DNA of 64,000 nucleotides. Origin: Phascolomyces articulosus. Its lineage: Eukaryota > Mucoromycota > Mucoromycetes > Mucorales > Lichtheimiaceae. Numbering within the stretch: position 1 is the first letter of the stretch; the number at the start of each line of letters is the position of its first letter. Location of the stretch: NCBI GenBank assembly GCA_025677815.1, contig JAIXMP010000033.1, positions 372,001 to 436,000 of the forward strand, written 5' to 3'. Of this stretch, positions 11,145-23,977 are shown in pieces. Position numbers and translations under genes: made by a program. The notes beneath the pieces were generated by a model. It made no database searches. It saw nothing but the letters and a program-made list of their open reading frames with translations, and was not told the DNA's origin.

Positions 11145-13077
11145 ATTTATATGTATTTAAAGCAAAAGTATATATTTTAGAATTCCCTCATCATATCACT
11201 TCTTTTTTCTATTTAAATCACCCAAACCTTTCATTTTTCTTACCCACTAACTTCCACCCTACCTACACTTACCCATCAATTCGTTTTTGATATTTTAAAT
11301 ATTATTTCCAAGCTCATTTATTGTTGCCCATAATGTTATTATAATTTGTAAAAAATATAAAGATAAAGAACAAATAAATCATTTATTTTGAACATATTTT
11401 CTATGCAAGATATTGAGAAAAATACCTTTTTATTTCATGAACATATAAAATAATAAATTAGATTATAAATAATAAGTAATTATCATACGCAAGAAAGAAG
11501 TGGTCAGCCAATTGGTTAGTTTAAGCTGTTCTCTTCCCGTTAAATCCACCGCCACAACTTAGCATCAGCATAGAAATGAATCCGTGATATACTGTATCCT
11601 TACTGTGTAAAGTGAAGTATAATTTTTCTTGATTATATATATATATATATTGCTGATTTTTTTTGCATATACATACTACGGATCCTTTGATGAAGGCAGT
11701 CGTCCTCGAAAGGATCTATAAGTTGCGAAAGCCCAAAAGATGTTTTTTTTCTATATACGAGATAATTTGAACAAAAAAAAAAGTATATGATAATCCAGCT
11801 CTATGCATCATACTCTTAGACCATAAGCTTCTAATAACAACAAAACATTTTGTCTCCTTTTATTTTATAAATACATAAAAAAAATACATACGTACGTATT
11901 TTTAAATGCCATGCTTCTACACATTATCACTGTAATGATGAAAAACAAACTGGCGTATCACTGTTAGTATGTCATTGCTTCAATCACAGTGTGTATACGT
12001 AACTAAATTCAGGAATGTATTAAATAGTTTAGGTACTATACACTACTGTTGACTGTACAAGAGAGATTGTCTGATTGAGCGTATTATCACTTTGAATAAT
12101 CAAGAACATCATTCCCATTATCACCAAACATCTTTATTGAGCTTAATCGTTTTCTATTGTCATCTCTCTAATAGTGATAAATAAGTATACTCTATCTTTT
12201 TGAATAACGATGTGATGGGTGGTACTGTCTACATGGAGTGTATAGAAATATGGATATGTGTGTAACTTGGTTATAAGAAGCGGTACAGTTATTGTAAATC
12301 ATAGCCTATTAGATCCCTTCAAATTGTGTTTAACACTCAATCTTGGTAATGAGAATCGAAGTTGGTCATCAATACCTTGGGGTCATAATAATGAAAGTTC
12401 AGCCATATATAACAAAGAGCAAGCAACAAACGTAAAGGAGAATATTTTGGACGACAAAAGACCGGAATTATCAGAGCTATGTGAGGAAGCGGCAAAACAA
12501 AGAAGGAACCAGACGATGGAATTGTTCATGGTTCTGCTTCACACTCTCAAGTAAGCCATAACCAGAAATTATTCAAGACAACCTCATCTTATATGTTGGA
12601 TAACATGGCTTTATGTACCATTATAGCCAAACTTCTGTGAATCTTGTTATTAATAAATTTCTATTGAATAATAGTAATCACGATTATCAAAATATTTACA
12701 TAGCGCAAAATAACTAATACAACAAAATAGAAATGCTGTTGTTCATTCATCCATTTTAAATCTCATTCTGGATCCTGATCTAAGAAACAATCTTGAATAC
12801 AATAAACAATGACCTTAACAATATTGGAAATACCGATCCCACAAAATATTTCCATTTCATTTCTATCAAGTCAAGTCATTATCCTTTCCTTAATCATATC
12901 CTCTCTTTTCTCTACCTCTCACAAATATTAGAGTTTGGATGTGTTACCGTTAGGGTCCATCTACCTTGTAATTTGATATTTTTTGTTTGTAATACCATAT
13001 ACCCAGTTGAGCCATGTAAAGAGAAGTTAACAATATACAAGTATTTTTTATTTTATAAAACAATAAATTAATTAAAT
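11145..13077. other. convergent intergenic region between flavin oxidase and dienelactone hydrolase
   Basis: Holds the 3' ends of two convergent genes, an AT microsatellite near 11634-11650 and the small hairpin at 11681-11716. A 98-codon plus-strand frame at 12258-12554 (NNESSAIYNKEQATNVKEN in its centre) has mixed composition but no recognised family or splice support. Another frame at 12793-13071 looks like chance. Confidence 0.4.
11681..11716. repeat. small perfect hairpin containing TGATGA
   Basis: GATCCTTT at 11681-11688 is perfectly complementary to AAAGGATC at 11709-11716. The loop begins with GATGAAGG. The string ATCCTTTGATGAAGG occurs again at about 17019-17033 without the closing arm. 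The TTGATGA core resembles a box C of snoRNAs, but no convincing D box plus terminal stem was seen here. Confidence 0.4.
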
Positions 13078-14446
13078 TTACAAGCTGGGGGTGGTAAGAA
13101 CGTTACGGAAGAAGTTGCCAGTCAATTGAATAGCTTCAGTAGCTCTCTTCTTGTTAAGTTCATCATCCCAGTCGCCACGAGCAGCAGCAAAACCGTGATG
13201 CATATCTATGGTAGCAAAACGTGAAATTCCCAAAATAAATATTTTTGCATATTCATTTAGTTGTTCCCAGCACATCACATTACTCCAGTATTCTTCGCTT
13301 CCTTTTTTTTTAATAAATACATACCATCGAAACGTTGATGAGCGCACTTGTCACCGAAAGGCTTCTTTGCAAGAATTGCCATGTATTCGGTCTATGAATT
13401 ATTACAGTTAAATTAGTTGATTATCCGATATATAAATGTAAAAACAGGTAATAGGCGTGTGTAAAGATAATAATTTATTTACCATATCAGGTTCGTTTTG
13501 ACTAGGCAAAACAAGAAGGGGAGCACCGGCTTGTTCAGCATCCTTGTTGTCAACAAAGGATGGATGGATGAGTGAAGCACCACCGAAGAATGAGTCAATT
13601 GCGGTTAATTTAACGCAAATCTATAACCAACATATCACAAAAAATATTGAATTTTAGTACCATTGATCCCCATAGCAATATATGATATGTCTCTTTGTGT
13701 AGTATATATATTTTGAAGAAAAGAAACGGATAAAATCATACGCTAGCGCCCCAACAGAAGCCTACAAGACCACCTTGAGCGACACCTTGTTCTTGGAGCC
13801 ACTTGCGGACAACTTCAACTTGAGGTTGGATCTATATGAGATATTTCCAGCAACAGCAAAATCAATAAACGGCATATATATACGTTACCATAAATAATAA
13901 TCATAATAATAAGGTTTTTCCCCTTGCATATTACTTACCACTTCCATAGTGCCAACCTTACCGATCCAAGCCATCAAACGGTCCATATCACCCATATCTT
14001 CGGGCAAGTAAGGCTTACCACGGAAAAAGTCAGGCATGACGACCTTGTAACCACAGTGCTTTGCAAGAACATCGCAAAATTGCTTGGTATTGTTGCTATT
14101 TTATTTATTTATATTAAAATTCGTTTTCTTTATGCAATGCAAATCCATAAACGGATAAATAAACTTACTGGAAACCAAAGATATCATAGACAACCAAGAT
14201 AGCCTTCTTGGCGTCCTATTATTTCATTATAAAAAACCCGCCAAAAATCCATTTATGTTCCGTCATTTAGTTTCCAGGAAAAATAATAAAAACGCGTAAA
14301 ATAATATTTTTATCTTTTCTATTTTTTACCTTGGGACCTACGACATAAGTAGGTAATTCGATGCTACCAACGTTTTCAACAGTACCGATGGGCTCGTAAG
14401 CGCTATCGACGGGGGGAATAGTACAGCAAGCTTTCATGGATGACAT
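13078..14446 (-). CDS. dienelactone hydrolase family protein
   Basis: Seven exons join in phase: 14446-14330, 14215-14169, 14095-13939, 13831-13742, 13620-13483, 13391-13325 and 13205-13078, coding for 247 residues. This is the usual length for single-domain alpha/beta-hydrolases of this family. The nucleophile elbow reads GFCWGA with Cys, as in dienelactone hydrolases. The acid region is LVLPSQNEPDM and the catalytic His is in DMHHGF. Early motifs ILVVYDIFGF and VVMPDFFRGKPY are also typical. Fungal members hydrolyse cyclic esters or are uncharacterised (AIM2-like); the substrate is unknown. The ATG at 14446 is chosen because the upstream frame is phenylalanine-rich leader sequence. The gene is convergent with the flavin oxidase. 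Confidence 0.93.
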
Positions 14447-16105
14447 GATTGATATATTATTTTGGGTGATATGTAAAGTAAAAGAAGAAGAAGAGGGAAA
14501 AAAAAAGGATAAAAAAAAATACAAAAATAATAAAATAGTCTAAACCCCAAACTTAATCTTTCAATTTCAGCAACAAAAAATGTTGCTAATGATTCGCATT
14601 ACTAATAGTTCGCTCCCATGCGAACACTTTTTCTTCTGCCTCTCATTTATTTAAGTATCGATTATCTACTGATATTATTATCCTAATATGAAAGACCTTC
14701 CCAAAAATAATGGTTCTTGTATAACATAATATGTAAACTTTATTCATTCATTACATATCTTCTCACCATAGTTATTGGCCACTCGGTAAAAAGAAATATT
14801 CTTTTGTATTCTATGAAAAATGTATTTTCTGTTATATAGTCTCCGATGTCGAAACGAAATCCTTCGGGAAATACAGCACCCGATCGCATAGGTTGAAATA
14901 GCTTTTTATGTAATACTATATTGTAAGTCAGGAACTCATCCCAAAAGGAATAACACTCAATAATAAACCTAACCTCATGAATGGATTGAGCGTTAAAATA
15001 GCTTGAATTTTGTTTGAACTCCTTAAACGCTACTTGAAAAAGAGATCTTGGCGGCCCACATTAAAGAAGTGGCCTATATAGTTGTTGCTAGACGTTGAAA
15101 AGAATATATTTGTCACTCTCATAAGCGCATCAGTAGGCGTATTAATATGAAGAGAATACAGTTATGCTTTATAATCAAGTACAAAGATATATGTAAATTT
15201 TGTTATGCTAAGTATACATTACAAAAATGGAAACTGGCAAATAATATTTTAAATTGCTCTCGTATTCTCGTCTGAAATGAACTAATATAATACACTTTAC
15301 AAAAGGGAAAAGAATAGAAAATAGAGGTTTATTAAAAAAAGATTTATAAGTTGCTGTTAGCAATAAAGTGATATTCGTTGCTGATATTTTAGATTTGGAA
15401 GTGCTAGTTCATAATAAATAGAACTTGTGATTATCCTATGTACTTAGAAGGTTTCAACAGTGGAATATATTAAATTTTCAAGGATCTACATTTAAATATC
15501 AAGGAAAGAAGTTGCTTGATTTGCGAGACTATCCTAGAAGCATGCTCAGACCAGTTGCAATAATTTCAACAGTTGGATAGAAATATGGCTTGGTCTTGTA
15601 AACTGGCAAACATATGTTGATGGGTTATCCAAATATAAGAGCATGTAACTTGAGGAATGAATAAGTATGAAGTGTAGTTTAACCGTACTGTTTGCATACA
15701 TCAAATATGTTCTTTTTTCAAACCTAACTTGTAAAGGCCATAGAAGATTGTAAAAGCCCGCTTTATGACCTTTTGTGACCCTTTATAATCGTTATTGCAA
15801 CATATTTTTTTTACAGTTTACCCATCATAACCAGTCGACAGTGACTAAATCAGAACCACTCCTTTGTTCCATTATTGCTTGCATCTTTTTTTCCCTACTT
15901 CAGTACGCCTTACTTCACCCTTTACCCATATGAATAGCATGTCGGATCAATAACCGTGTTGTTTTCTTTCATTTGATTGTTGTAACATATCTCATCTATT
16001 GGAACTAGCAGTGTTCTATATCCCCCCCCAAAAAAAATGATCAGTATCTTTCTTGATAATTACCTTCGCCCTGAGTAAAATCCCAAATATTCGTACATCT
16101 AGATT
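14447..16105. other. intergenic DNA
   Basis: Contains the promoter side of the dienelactone hydrolase gene. No coding segment supported, apart from a possible minus-strand mini-exon near 16105-16070 (ATG TAC GAA TAT..., ending in a GTAATT donor) that may belong to the tentative gene at 16106-16472. Confidence 0.4.
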
Positions 16106-16472
16106 CTAGATTGTAGATATCATCAAAAATAATACCAATGGACATGTATACTCAACGCATAATGTCACTTTCTGTCTGGGTTGATAATGGGAAATGTTGG
16201 CATGTAATATGCAAAGTATACTTTGAGTTGAGTCTTGGTTCCAATCCAAGTAAAACTCTTTATCTAACACGCTTTTCAAATGCTTCCAATATTTCCTAGA
16301 AAACAGAATAATCACAAAAGAAAAATAGTGAACAAGATAATCACCAGCCCATTTTATCTTATCAGGCTAATAAAATCATTCAAATACTTGAGAAATATTG
16401 ATCAGGTATTACTTTCTTCAATTTCTTTAGTCTCTTCTTTTGTAAAGTCTCCACCAGACCATCGCAAGCCAT
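16106..16472 (-). CDS. tentative multi-exon minus-strand gene, structure uncertain
   Basis: A start codon at 16472 opens a basic helical peptide, MACDGLVETLQKKRLKKLKK, ending at a GTAATA donor. The next TTTTCTAG acceptor (about 16298) leads to EILEAFEKRV in phase. A long open segment in another frame covers 16315-16106 and includes KEFYLDWNQDSTQSILCIL. The pieces look coding but no complete model could be closed. It could be a small coiled-coil gene or a relic. Confidence 0.25.
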
Positions 16473-17268
16473 GTCAAGTATAAAGCTATGCAAAGCACTA
16501 TAACATCAAGTAACTTTGCATCCTTTATATTACGTACGATTTGTGGGTGATGTATATACCATTACTTACTCTTCTTAGGGTATTTAGAAGTATAAGTATA
16601 TAAAACGTCAACTACTTTTTTCCAGTTGAAAAATTTCACGTAGTATCATCGTGCGTATTAGTAAATTGTTTCAAAAATGCTTCGGTCACTATCCTGTCGC
16701 CTTTGTTGTTGCTGTTACTGCGTTGGAAGAATTTGACTTAGTTTCAATATAGGCATTTACATTTCAATTCTAATACTTATTCAAATAGTATCGACTTAGC
16801 GTTTCTTGTTCATAAACTTTACAGGATATAAAGATAAAAAAAAAGTATTATTACGAACATGAGTTGATACCAATCAACACTATCAAAAGTTAGTTTTTGG
16901 TTTGGCACGTCCTGGTAATGAATTGTATGTGCCTTAGTAAACTGTGGCATCACACTTCTCTAATCTTCTGATTATGCCGATAACCATTCATGATCAGCTC
17001 GTTAATATTCAAAACAAAATCCTTTGATGAAGGTGTTTTCGTGTTTATAAAGTACTGATTGAACATTGCAGGTAGCATTATCACTAAAAGCAAAAATAAA
17101 TAGAATTATGGCGCGTAAAAATGAATAGCTTACCATCAGATTGTTCTTCTGTTGACTTCGCAACAAATTGAAATACGTCCAAAGGTAAAAAAAAATCTAA
17201 AACTCAGTTTCATTTTTTTTTGGTTGCTTTGATCTTGGGATTTATTTTTGTAGATCTTTTTTAAAAAA
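16473..17268. other. intergenic region upstream of CTU2
   Basis: AT-rich, no open frame of interest. It includes a second copy of the ATCCTTTGATGAAGG string at about 17019-17033. A candidate CTGA element about 30 bases downstream gives a very weak box C/D snoRNA resemblance. Confidence 0.35.
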
Positions 17269-19397
17269 ATGGCAAACGACAACTTTTGTTGCAAGTGTAA
17301 AACAGGAAAAGCTACTATTCGAATTCGACATGCCTTTTATTGCCAGTGAGTGTTTATTTTCATTCATAATTAAATAGAAAGATAGAGCATTGTAAAAAGA
17401 ATAATGAAAATGATAAAGAAGTATTAACGATCGATCCTTTTTGTTTCGCAGCGATTGTTTTTTGTTTGCCGTTGTTGGTAAATATCGAACGATCTTGAGC
17501 AAATCTCGAAACATTAATCGTGTCAAGGGAAAAGTATTACTTGCATGCTCTGGTGGACCAAGTTCCATGTAAGTTCCCGCCATTTTTTTTTTTAGAAAAA
17601 GAAACATGGAGCGATTGAAAATGGAGAATACGATAATATAGTGAATTTTATATTTAAAGCAAATCAAGGACCAGTAATAAAAGAAGGGTGTATTATAGTT
17701 ATTAACAACATGATTACCTTTTACTTTCAAAATGATAGTTCCATGTTACATATGACCAAAGAGTTTATGCATGTTGAACCTTATGCCAAAAAGAAAATCC
17801 AAGTACTTGATTCAGCGCTTATTTGTCATATTGATGAATCCGCCTTATTTGAAGAACAGGTACCCTTTTCATTTCTATACTATAATCTATGGAGAGCTGC
17901 TATGGATTTTTCTTTCTTGATAACTAATTCCCAAAAAAAATAGAATGGAAGCGTTGAAAAATTAAAAGAAATGACAGAAAAAGAATTTCCTAACATGGCA
18001 TTCATGTCAAGATCAATGCAAGATATATTTACACAAGATTTTGCCAATGGTGCAGATTTAAAAACGGTTTTGAAAACAGTAGATGGATCAACTGATTATG
18101 GTAATATATAGCTACTATTATTATTTGAAAAAAAATTGGATTAAATTGAAAGGAGAAAGAGAAGAAAGAGAATAGTGGATCCTAAATAAATGTGAAAATA
18201 ATATTCAATCTGTTTATAGATTATCTTATAAAGGCCACCAAAGAAGAATCATCGTTGAATTCAGAATCGGATCGAGTGGATCGACTTCGAGAATTGTTTA
18301 ATGGCATTAATAAAAATACGGCAAAGGAAGATCTTTATTGGCATATTAAGATGGCCATGTTGGTATCATTAGCGAAAAAAGAAGGGTAAGTAGCATTTGT
18401 TGGCTCTACATTGTTTCATTGATTGAATTTACATATATTATTGGGGCTTATTTTATGCGAATGATTTTCATTTTTTTACTGACATGCTCCAATATATATA
18501 GATGCACATATATCTTTATGGCAGATTCAGCTACACGACAGGCCATTAAAATGATTGCAATGACAAGTAAGGGTCGTGGCTATAGCATTCCATTCGATAT
18601 TGGTGTTGAAAATGATACCACCTTCCCTGGCATTACACTTTTACGACCTATGAAGGATATGCTTTCCAAGGAAATTGGATTATATAATCGATTCAAGGAT
18701 TTAGAGAAATATGTGATTCCTCCAACTGATTTTAATACCGGAAAACCAGCAAAAAGTTCTATTGAAAGATTGACAGAAGGTAAAAAAAAGAAAGAAGAAT
18801 AGATAGAATCAACTTTTAAGAGGGATGAGTTTCAAGATGGAAAAAAGAGATAGAAAAACTCATACTTTTTGGGATGGCCTTGTTTTTGAATTTTTAGATT
18901 TTATTACCACCTTGGATCGAGATTTTCCATCCACTGTTAGTACTATTTCCCGAACTGCCTCCAAATTAACACCATTGAATGATATGGATCTGAGCAAGAA
19001 ATGTGCCATTTGTAACATGTAAGTTTACCATGAGTGAAAGTGACAAAAGAAACAGGTGGTCGTTGTCTTTTGTTCCGCCCCTGGGGTAATAATTTAGGTG
19101 GATTCTTATTAAAAAATGCCCGTGGTGATTACTAGGCCTTACCAAGCTGGTATTGAAGATTGGCGACGAAGAATCACTGTGACCAACGTGAAAGACAAAT
19201 CACCGGATGCTTTATCAAATGAAGAGAAAAAGGAATTGGACGCTTCAACGATGGATATGAATCAATACCTTTGCTATAGTTGTCAGGTCGATATGAAGGA
19301 TTACAAGAAGGATACCGTTTCACGATTACCACCTTATAGTGTCAAGGCAATTCTTGATGAATATTTGATTCATGATGACGATGATGACGAAGTATAA
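17269..19397 (+). CDS. CTU2: cytoplasmic tRNA 2-thiolation protein 2
   Basis: Eight exons join in phase: 17269-17345, 17452-17568, 17739-17859, 17944-18100, 18220-18385, 18502-18779, 18898-19018 and 19136-19397, giving 432 residues. The N-terminus has the zinc-ribbon pairs CCKC and CHDC. The family PP-loop-like segment VLLACSGGPSS follows. Further diagnostic segments are RDFPSTVSTISRTASKL and the C-terminal Cys pairs CAICNM and CYSC. CTU2 (NCS2 in yeast) partners CTU1/NCS6 to thiolate the wobble uridine U34 of Lys, Glu and Gln tRNAs in the cytosol, using sulphur delivered by URM1. The C-terminus ends in a short Asp run. Alternative frames in introns 6 and 7 are open but break family similarity. 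Confidence 0.93.
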
Positions 19398-20709
19398 TAA
19401 AAAAAACAATAAAATGATTTGAGAGAATTTTTTTTATTGTATTATAGCATGTATTATAGCATGTATATTTTTTTGGTGTTAATGAAACAAATAAGACAAT
19501 AATAAAGAAGAAATTGAATACGTATCTACTTCGTGATTTATCTAATACATTACTATATGATCTCACTATTACCTTGCCTGCTAATAATAATAACGAATGC
19601 GTAACTTATAGATATTTGGATGCCTATCGTGACTTATCATCGTCTCCTTATGCAACATTATAACAAAAATCATATATCTGACCAACAAGAATTAAAAGAT
19701 AAACAGTAACCATTAATAATTATGTAATACGTATATAGAAAGTGATGTATTATAAGGTGATCCATAAGGAATGCTTACGCTTTCCCAAATAAATTGGTCT
19801 ATATTGTCGATTTAACGAAAGAGTTTATAGAAATAGTAGGTTTCATTGTTATTTATTGAAGGGTAGAACAAAAATAGATAAATCCTAATACCAAAAGAAT
19901 AGGAATGAGAAAAAGACTGAGTGAACTACTTTTTATCTTGGTTGGGTGAGGGGTTTAATTATTAGTGGAAAAAACTCGTTAGCACTTTTTTGGAACGAGA
20001 GATAAAAATTACCCACTCTTAACACTATATCCATGATTCTATTCAAGTTACTGCTATAAAATGAAATGTATCAGAATAAGATATATGCTATTAGCAGCAT
20101 ATAAGATTATCAAGAAGAGAGAAAAGAAAAATGGACTGAATAATTATTACACTGGAAATCTCAGGTGATTGCTTATATATCAACACACTTATATTAAAGG
20201 ATGTCAACAAAAAATCATATTGAGCAGTACAAAGAAAAAAAAAGTACGTATGGTTCCTCGATTGATATGGATCAATATCTACACTACTACAAATATAAAA
20301 GTGTCTAGAAAATCAATGAGTGAGTTTATTACTAGAAGGGGTAACATCTCTCTCAGGGTCATCATCTTAGAGCATTGAATAATTCTCAGCGAATACTTGA
20401 TTCATAGCGTTGATGAAGGAAAACAAAAGTGAAAAACGCTTATTGCCTTTTACGCTATAAAGAATGTTGAAGGATTAACGTATCGCATCTATTTATCAAA
20501 AGGATCGGCGCTTGTAGTTCATTATTTTATGCAACCATAAACACAGCAAGTCACAGTCGATGAATTATTGCGTGTCTTACACCAAAAAAAAAAAAAAAAA
20601 AACCTGACGCGTATATACGAGTTACTCGTTATTATTATTAAAGATAACATAATCCTCACCTCCTCCTCCCTCCCCCCTTTTTTTTTTCTAAAACGCAATT
20701 GCAAGAAAT
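19398..20709. other. intergenic DNA between CTU2 and the UBX gene
   Basis: AT-rich with several imperfect TTATAGCATGTA direct repeats near 19441-19463 and poly-A/T runs near 20581-20690. No supported gene on either strand. Confidence 0.45.
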
Positions 20710-23290
20710 ATGAGCGAACAAAAGATTCAAGACTTTTGTGCTATTACCAATGCTTCTACCGAAGTAGCCGAAAGATACCTTGAAGTAATGAACAGAAAAA
20801 AAACAAAACAAAACGAAGTAAAAAAGAGAGACTTTGTTTAATAAATTTCGTTTATCCATGTATTTTTTCTCTTCATGCATTTAGGTTGCAGATGGTAATG
20901 TAGAAACGGCAGTAACATTGTTTATTGAAAGTGGTGGACAAAGTGAAATGCAAACGGAATCACAAGGTGATTCATCGAATTCATCACCTCGCATGGCAGC
21001 AGCACAACAGCCTATATCGGACGAAGAGCTTGCTCGACAATTGGAACACGAAGAACGACAAAGACGTCAACAACAGCAACAGCAGCAAATTCGAGCACCT
21101 ATCGCCCCAAGACATGACATTCTTGCAGGAAGTAACTCCATTTTTCAACATGGCCCGTCGTTATGGGGTGGAGGTGATGGTAAATATTTATAGATGGATG
21201 ACTCAAAGTGGCAACTTTTAAATATTTATATACGAGAAGAGAGGGGGAGTTTTATGATTTCTCTCTCCCTCTCTCTTTATATAAATATATCTATATGAAT
21301 CGGATGGCTGATGTTATCTATATACAATAGCTACTCCTGTTCGACGCTCTGTATTCAATCAAGGGGATTCTTCAAGTGGTAGTCCTGGACCAGATTTTAT
21401 TCGAAATTTGGGTAATATATAGTCTGTTTTGTTACTGTTCAAAAAGAAGAGAAGAAATGGATATTATTAGGAAATCAAGGAATATGGAAAAAAGCGGAGG
21501 GATGTACCTGTATGAAAAAAAAGAGATCTCTATATTATATATCAAAAAAAAAAAAAAAAACTAATCAAAATGGTAGATCGGAATATTGTACCAGGTCAAG
21601 GATCAAGCGGAGGAAATGGATTTGGTGGCGTTGTAAGTAGTGCAAAAGCAAAACGGTTAGCCGACTTATTCCGGCCTCCATTTGATATTATGTACTCGGG
21701 AGGATTTGAACAAGTAAGTACTTGTACTAGTGGTTCATGGTGTGATATGTATATTCACGAAAGGAGAAAAGGAAAAGAATCTTCTTTCTTTGGGTATAAG
21801 AGGGATTTTTGAGCAACTATCATTGTCAATAATGACTTGAAACCTCTGATGATTATTTCGATAGGCACGTACCACTGCACGAGAACAGAACAAATGGTTG
21901 ATTGTAAATGTTCAAGATGCCACCGAATTTTCATGTCAAATATTAAACAGAGATCTTTGGAGTGATCCAACTGTAAAAGATATTATAAAAGAATCATTTG
22001 TATTTTTACAGGTAAATTCTTTTGATTATTGTTTAATTTACTTGTCAAAGCAAAAAAAAAAAAAGTTCTCTGAGTGGATAATAATAATGATGATGCTAAT
22101 GCACTATTTATGGCCAATGATTACTTAGTATGAACGCGAAAACCCAGAAGGCAAACGTTATTTGACATATTATCCAATTAAAAAATATCCACACATCGCC
22201 TTGATTGATGCCCGTACTGGTAAGAAAATAAAAGGAGGGGTTTTTTTTTAAAAAAATAATAATAAAAGGAGAGGGACCTATATAAGATGATGTCGTTTTA
22301 GCCATAAAATAAGCGTGTTCTAAAAAAGAATGGATTTTTATGCTCAATTTTAGGTGAACGTGTCAAGGTGTGGGAAACAGTAGTATCCGCCAACGATCTT
22401 ATCATGGAACGTAATGTATCAATCCATCATTTGCATAATCATAATCATAACAAAACAATGACCTAATTTGTGTGATGAAACGATTATTTTTTAGTTACTG
22501 AATTCTTGGAACAACAAGGGGGTCCAGATAATGCTCAATCGTCTGCAACTAAGAAAAAGGCAAAGGTATCCAAGGTAAGGATAGGGATGGCGTGTAAGGG
22601 GCGATAAAAAGGTGGGGGGGGGAAGTCAATTGGAATACTTATTTGTTTTGGGTATTACAAAAAAAAAATAGAGCGTTTCAGATATGAGCGAAGAAGAACA
22701 AATCAATGCAGCGATCGCCGCTTCTTTGGATGGCAAACCTGATACAGAAACGACGACAACTGAACAAACAGCTTCCCCATCATCACCATTACAACCACAA
22801 GAAAAAGAACAGTCAAGTCAAAAAGAACCACAAGATGAGGAAGAAGAAGAAGAGGCAACAACAGAAACAACCTCAGTTTTAGATTCTATACAAGCCGTTC
22901 AACGTGATGAAACAACAGATATGGCCAATTCAACACGTATACAATTAAGAATGCCAGATGGTAAACGTATTATTCGACGATTCTTAAAAACGGACCCTGT
23001 CCGATATTTGTTTGAATTTGTTAAAGCAGAAGTGCCTGAAACGCAGAATCAACCATTTGAGGTAAGTTTCCCATTTGGAAATCGTCCCATTTTATCTTAT
23101 TGAGACTGTTTTTCGTGTGTGATGTATATGTAATGTGTGTGTCGTTGGGCGTAAACTCTAAAAAAACGTCTCTCATTCTTGTTTATGTTATTAGTTGGTA
23201 TTCAATCGTAAACAATTGATCGAATCACTTGATGAACCTATTGAACAAGCTGGTTTGGTAAATGCTGCTGTAAACTTTGTCTTTACTTGA
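20710..23290 (+). CDS. UBX5: UBA-UAS-UIM-UBX domain protein (UBXN7 / yeast Ubx5 type Cdc48 adaptor)
   Basis: Ten exons join in phase: 20710-20784, 20885-21179, 21331-21411, 21577-21713, 21865-22011, 22129-22219, 22354-22410, 22495-22574, 22672-23061 and 23195-23290; 482 residues. Domains in order: an N-terminal UBA-like helix bundle (about 1-45, crossing the first intron); a Gln-rich linker with EELARQLEHEER; a UAS thioredoxin-like domain starting RLADLFRPPFDIMY and including KWLIVNVQD; a UIM (EEEQINAAIAASL); an acidic Glu run; and a C-terminal UBX domain (RIQLRMPDGKRIIRRF ... AAVNFVFT). This order matches human UBXN7 and yeast Ubx5, which link ubiquitinated substrates and cullin ligases to the Cdc48/p97 segregase. 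The classical FPR loop of UBX is not evident. Confidence 0.93.
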
Positions 23291-23619
23291 TTTGTTGTTT
23301 AAACTCTTTTACTTTCTTTAATAATAATAAAAAATAATTGGCGCAAAAAAAGACTTTTTTCTTTTTGAGTTGTTACACATAAACTTTTCATTTGGCGTTC
23401 TTTTCTTTTTTTCAAGACGCGTTCAAAATATATAAAAGAAGTTCAATACCTGTCTTTTTTTTTCTTCTTTTCTTTACAAATTTTTGTCATTTTCTTGTCG
23501 GTGGGTAAGTTTTTCATTTTTTTTTATCTTTATATTTTATTCTTGTCATCCAACAAATCTTTTCTATTTAATACATTATTCTAACAAATTTGATACAATA
23601 CCTATTTGATAGTCGCCGG

Positions 23620-23944
23620 TTCCTTGTGGACGTCTCCCACCTTGTGTCGTTGTCGTTGTCGCCCGCCGGGCGCGTTGCCTGTTCCTCCTCGCCGCGCCCT
23701 CTCTCTCTCTCTCCGTGTGTCTCTGGTCCTGGCGGGCGACGTTGTGACTTACTATACCGTAGCCGAAAATCGACTCTGCCTCCTCCAGAGGTGGGGTCGA
23801 TACTTTTCACGTTCTATTTCATCGGGTCTGGTCGGCCTGTCCGGTCTCTCTCTGTGTGTTGGGCTTTTCTCTTTATCTTGTGGGGGATCCCAGTCTTTTC
23901 ACGTTATATTTCATCGGCGGGGTCCCCCTGCTTATCTCTCTCCC

Positions 23945-23976
<32 letters not shown>
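23620..23976. other. GC-rich, pyrimidine-skewed island with an internal direct repeat
   Basis: The base composition differs sharply from the AT-rich flanks, with runs such as CGCCCGCCGGGCGCG. The plus strand is C/T-rich with CT tracts and ends in a (TG)14 tract at 23949-23976. CTTTTCACGTT[C/A]TATTTCATCGG occurs twice (about 23803 and 23896). Long frames are open on both strands (plus 23590-24057 and 23606-24010, minus 23810-23568) but are low-complexity Ser/Leu/Arg/Cys translations. Options are a structured noncoding RNA, a mobile-element fragment, or transferred DNA. No standard RNA family was recognised. Confidence 0.5.
23949..23976. repeat. (TG)n microsatellite
   Basis: Fourteen perfect TG units at the right edge of the GC-rich island, directly after a CT-rich stretch. 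Confidence 0.9.

Positions 23977-23977
<1 letters not shown>

Noticed and set aside
18780..18897. Open plus-strand frame (MEKRDRKTHTF) extending exon 7 of CTU2 upstream
   Set aside because: Phase and family similarity favour the acceptor at 18897, giving TEDFITTLDRDFPSTVST.
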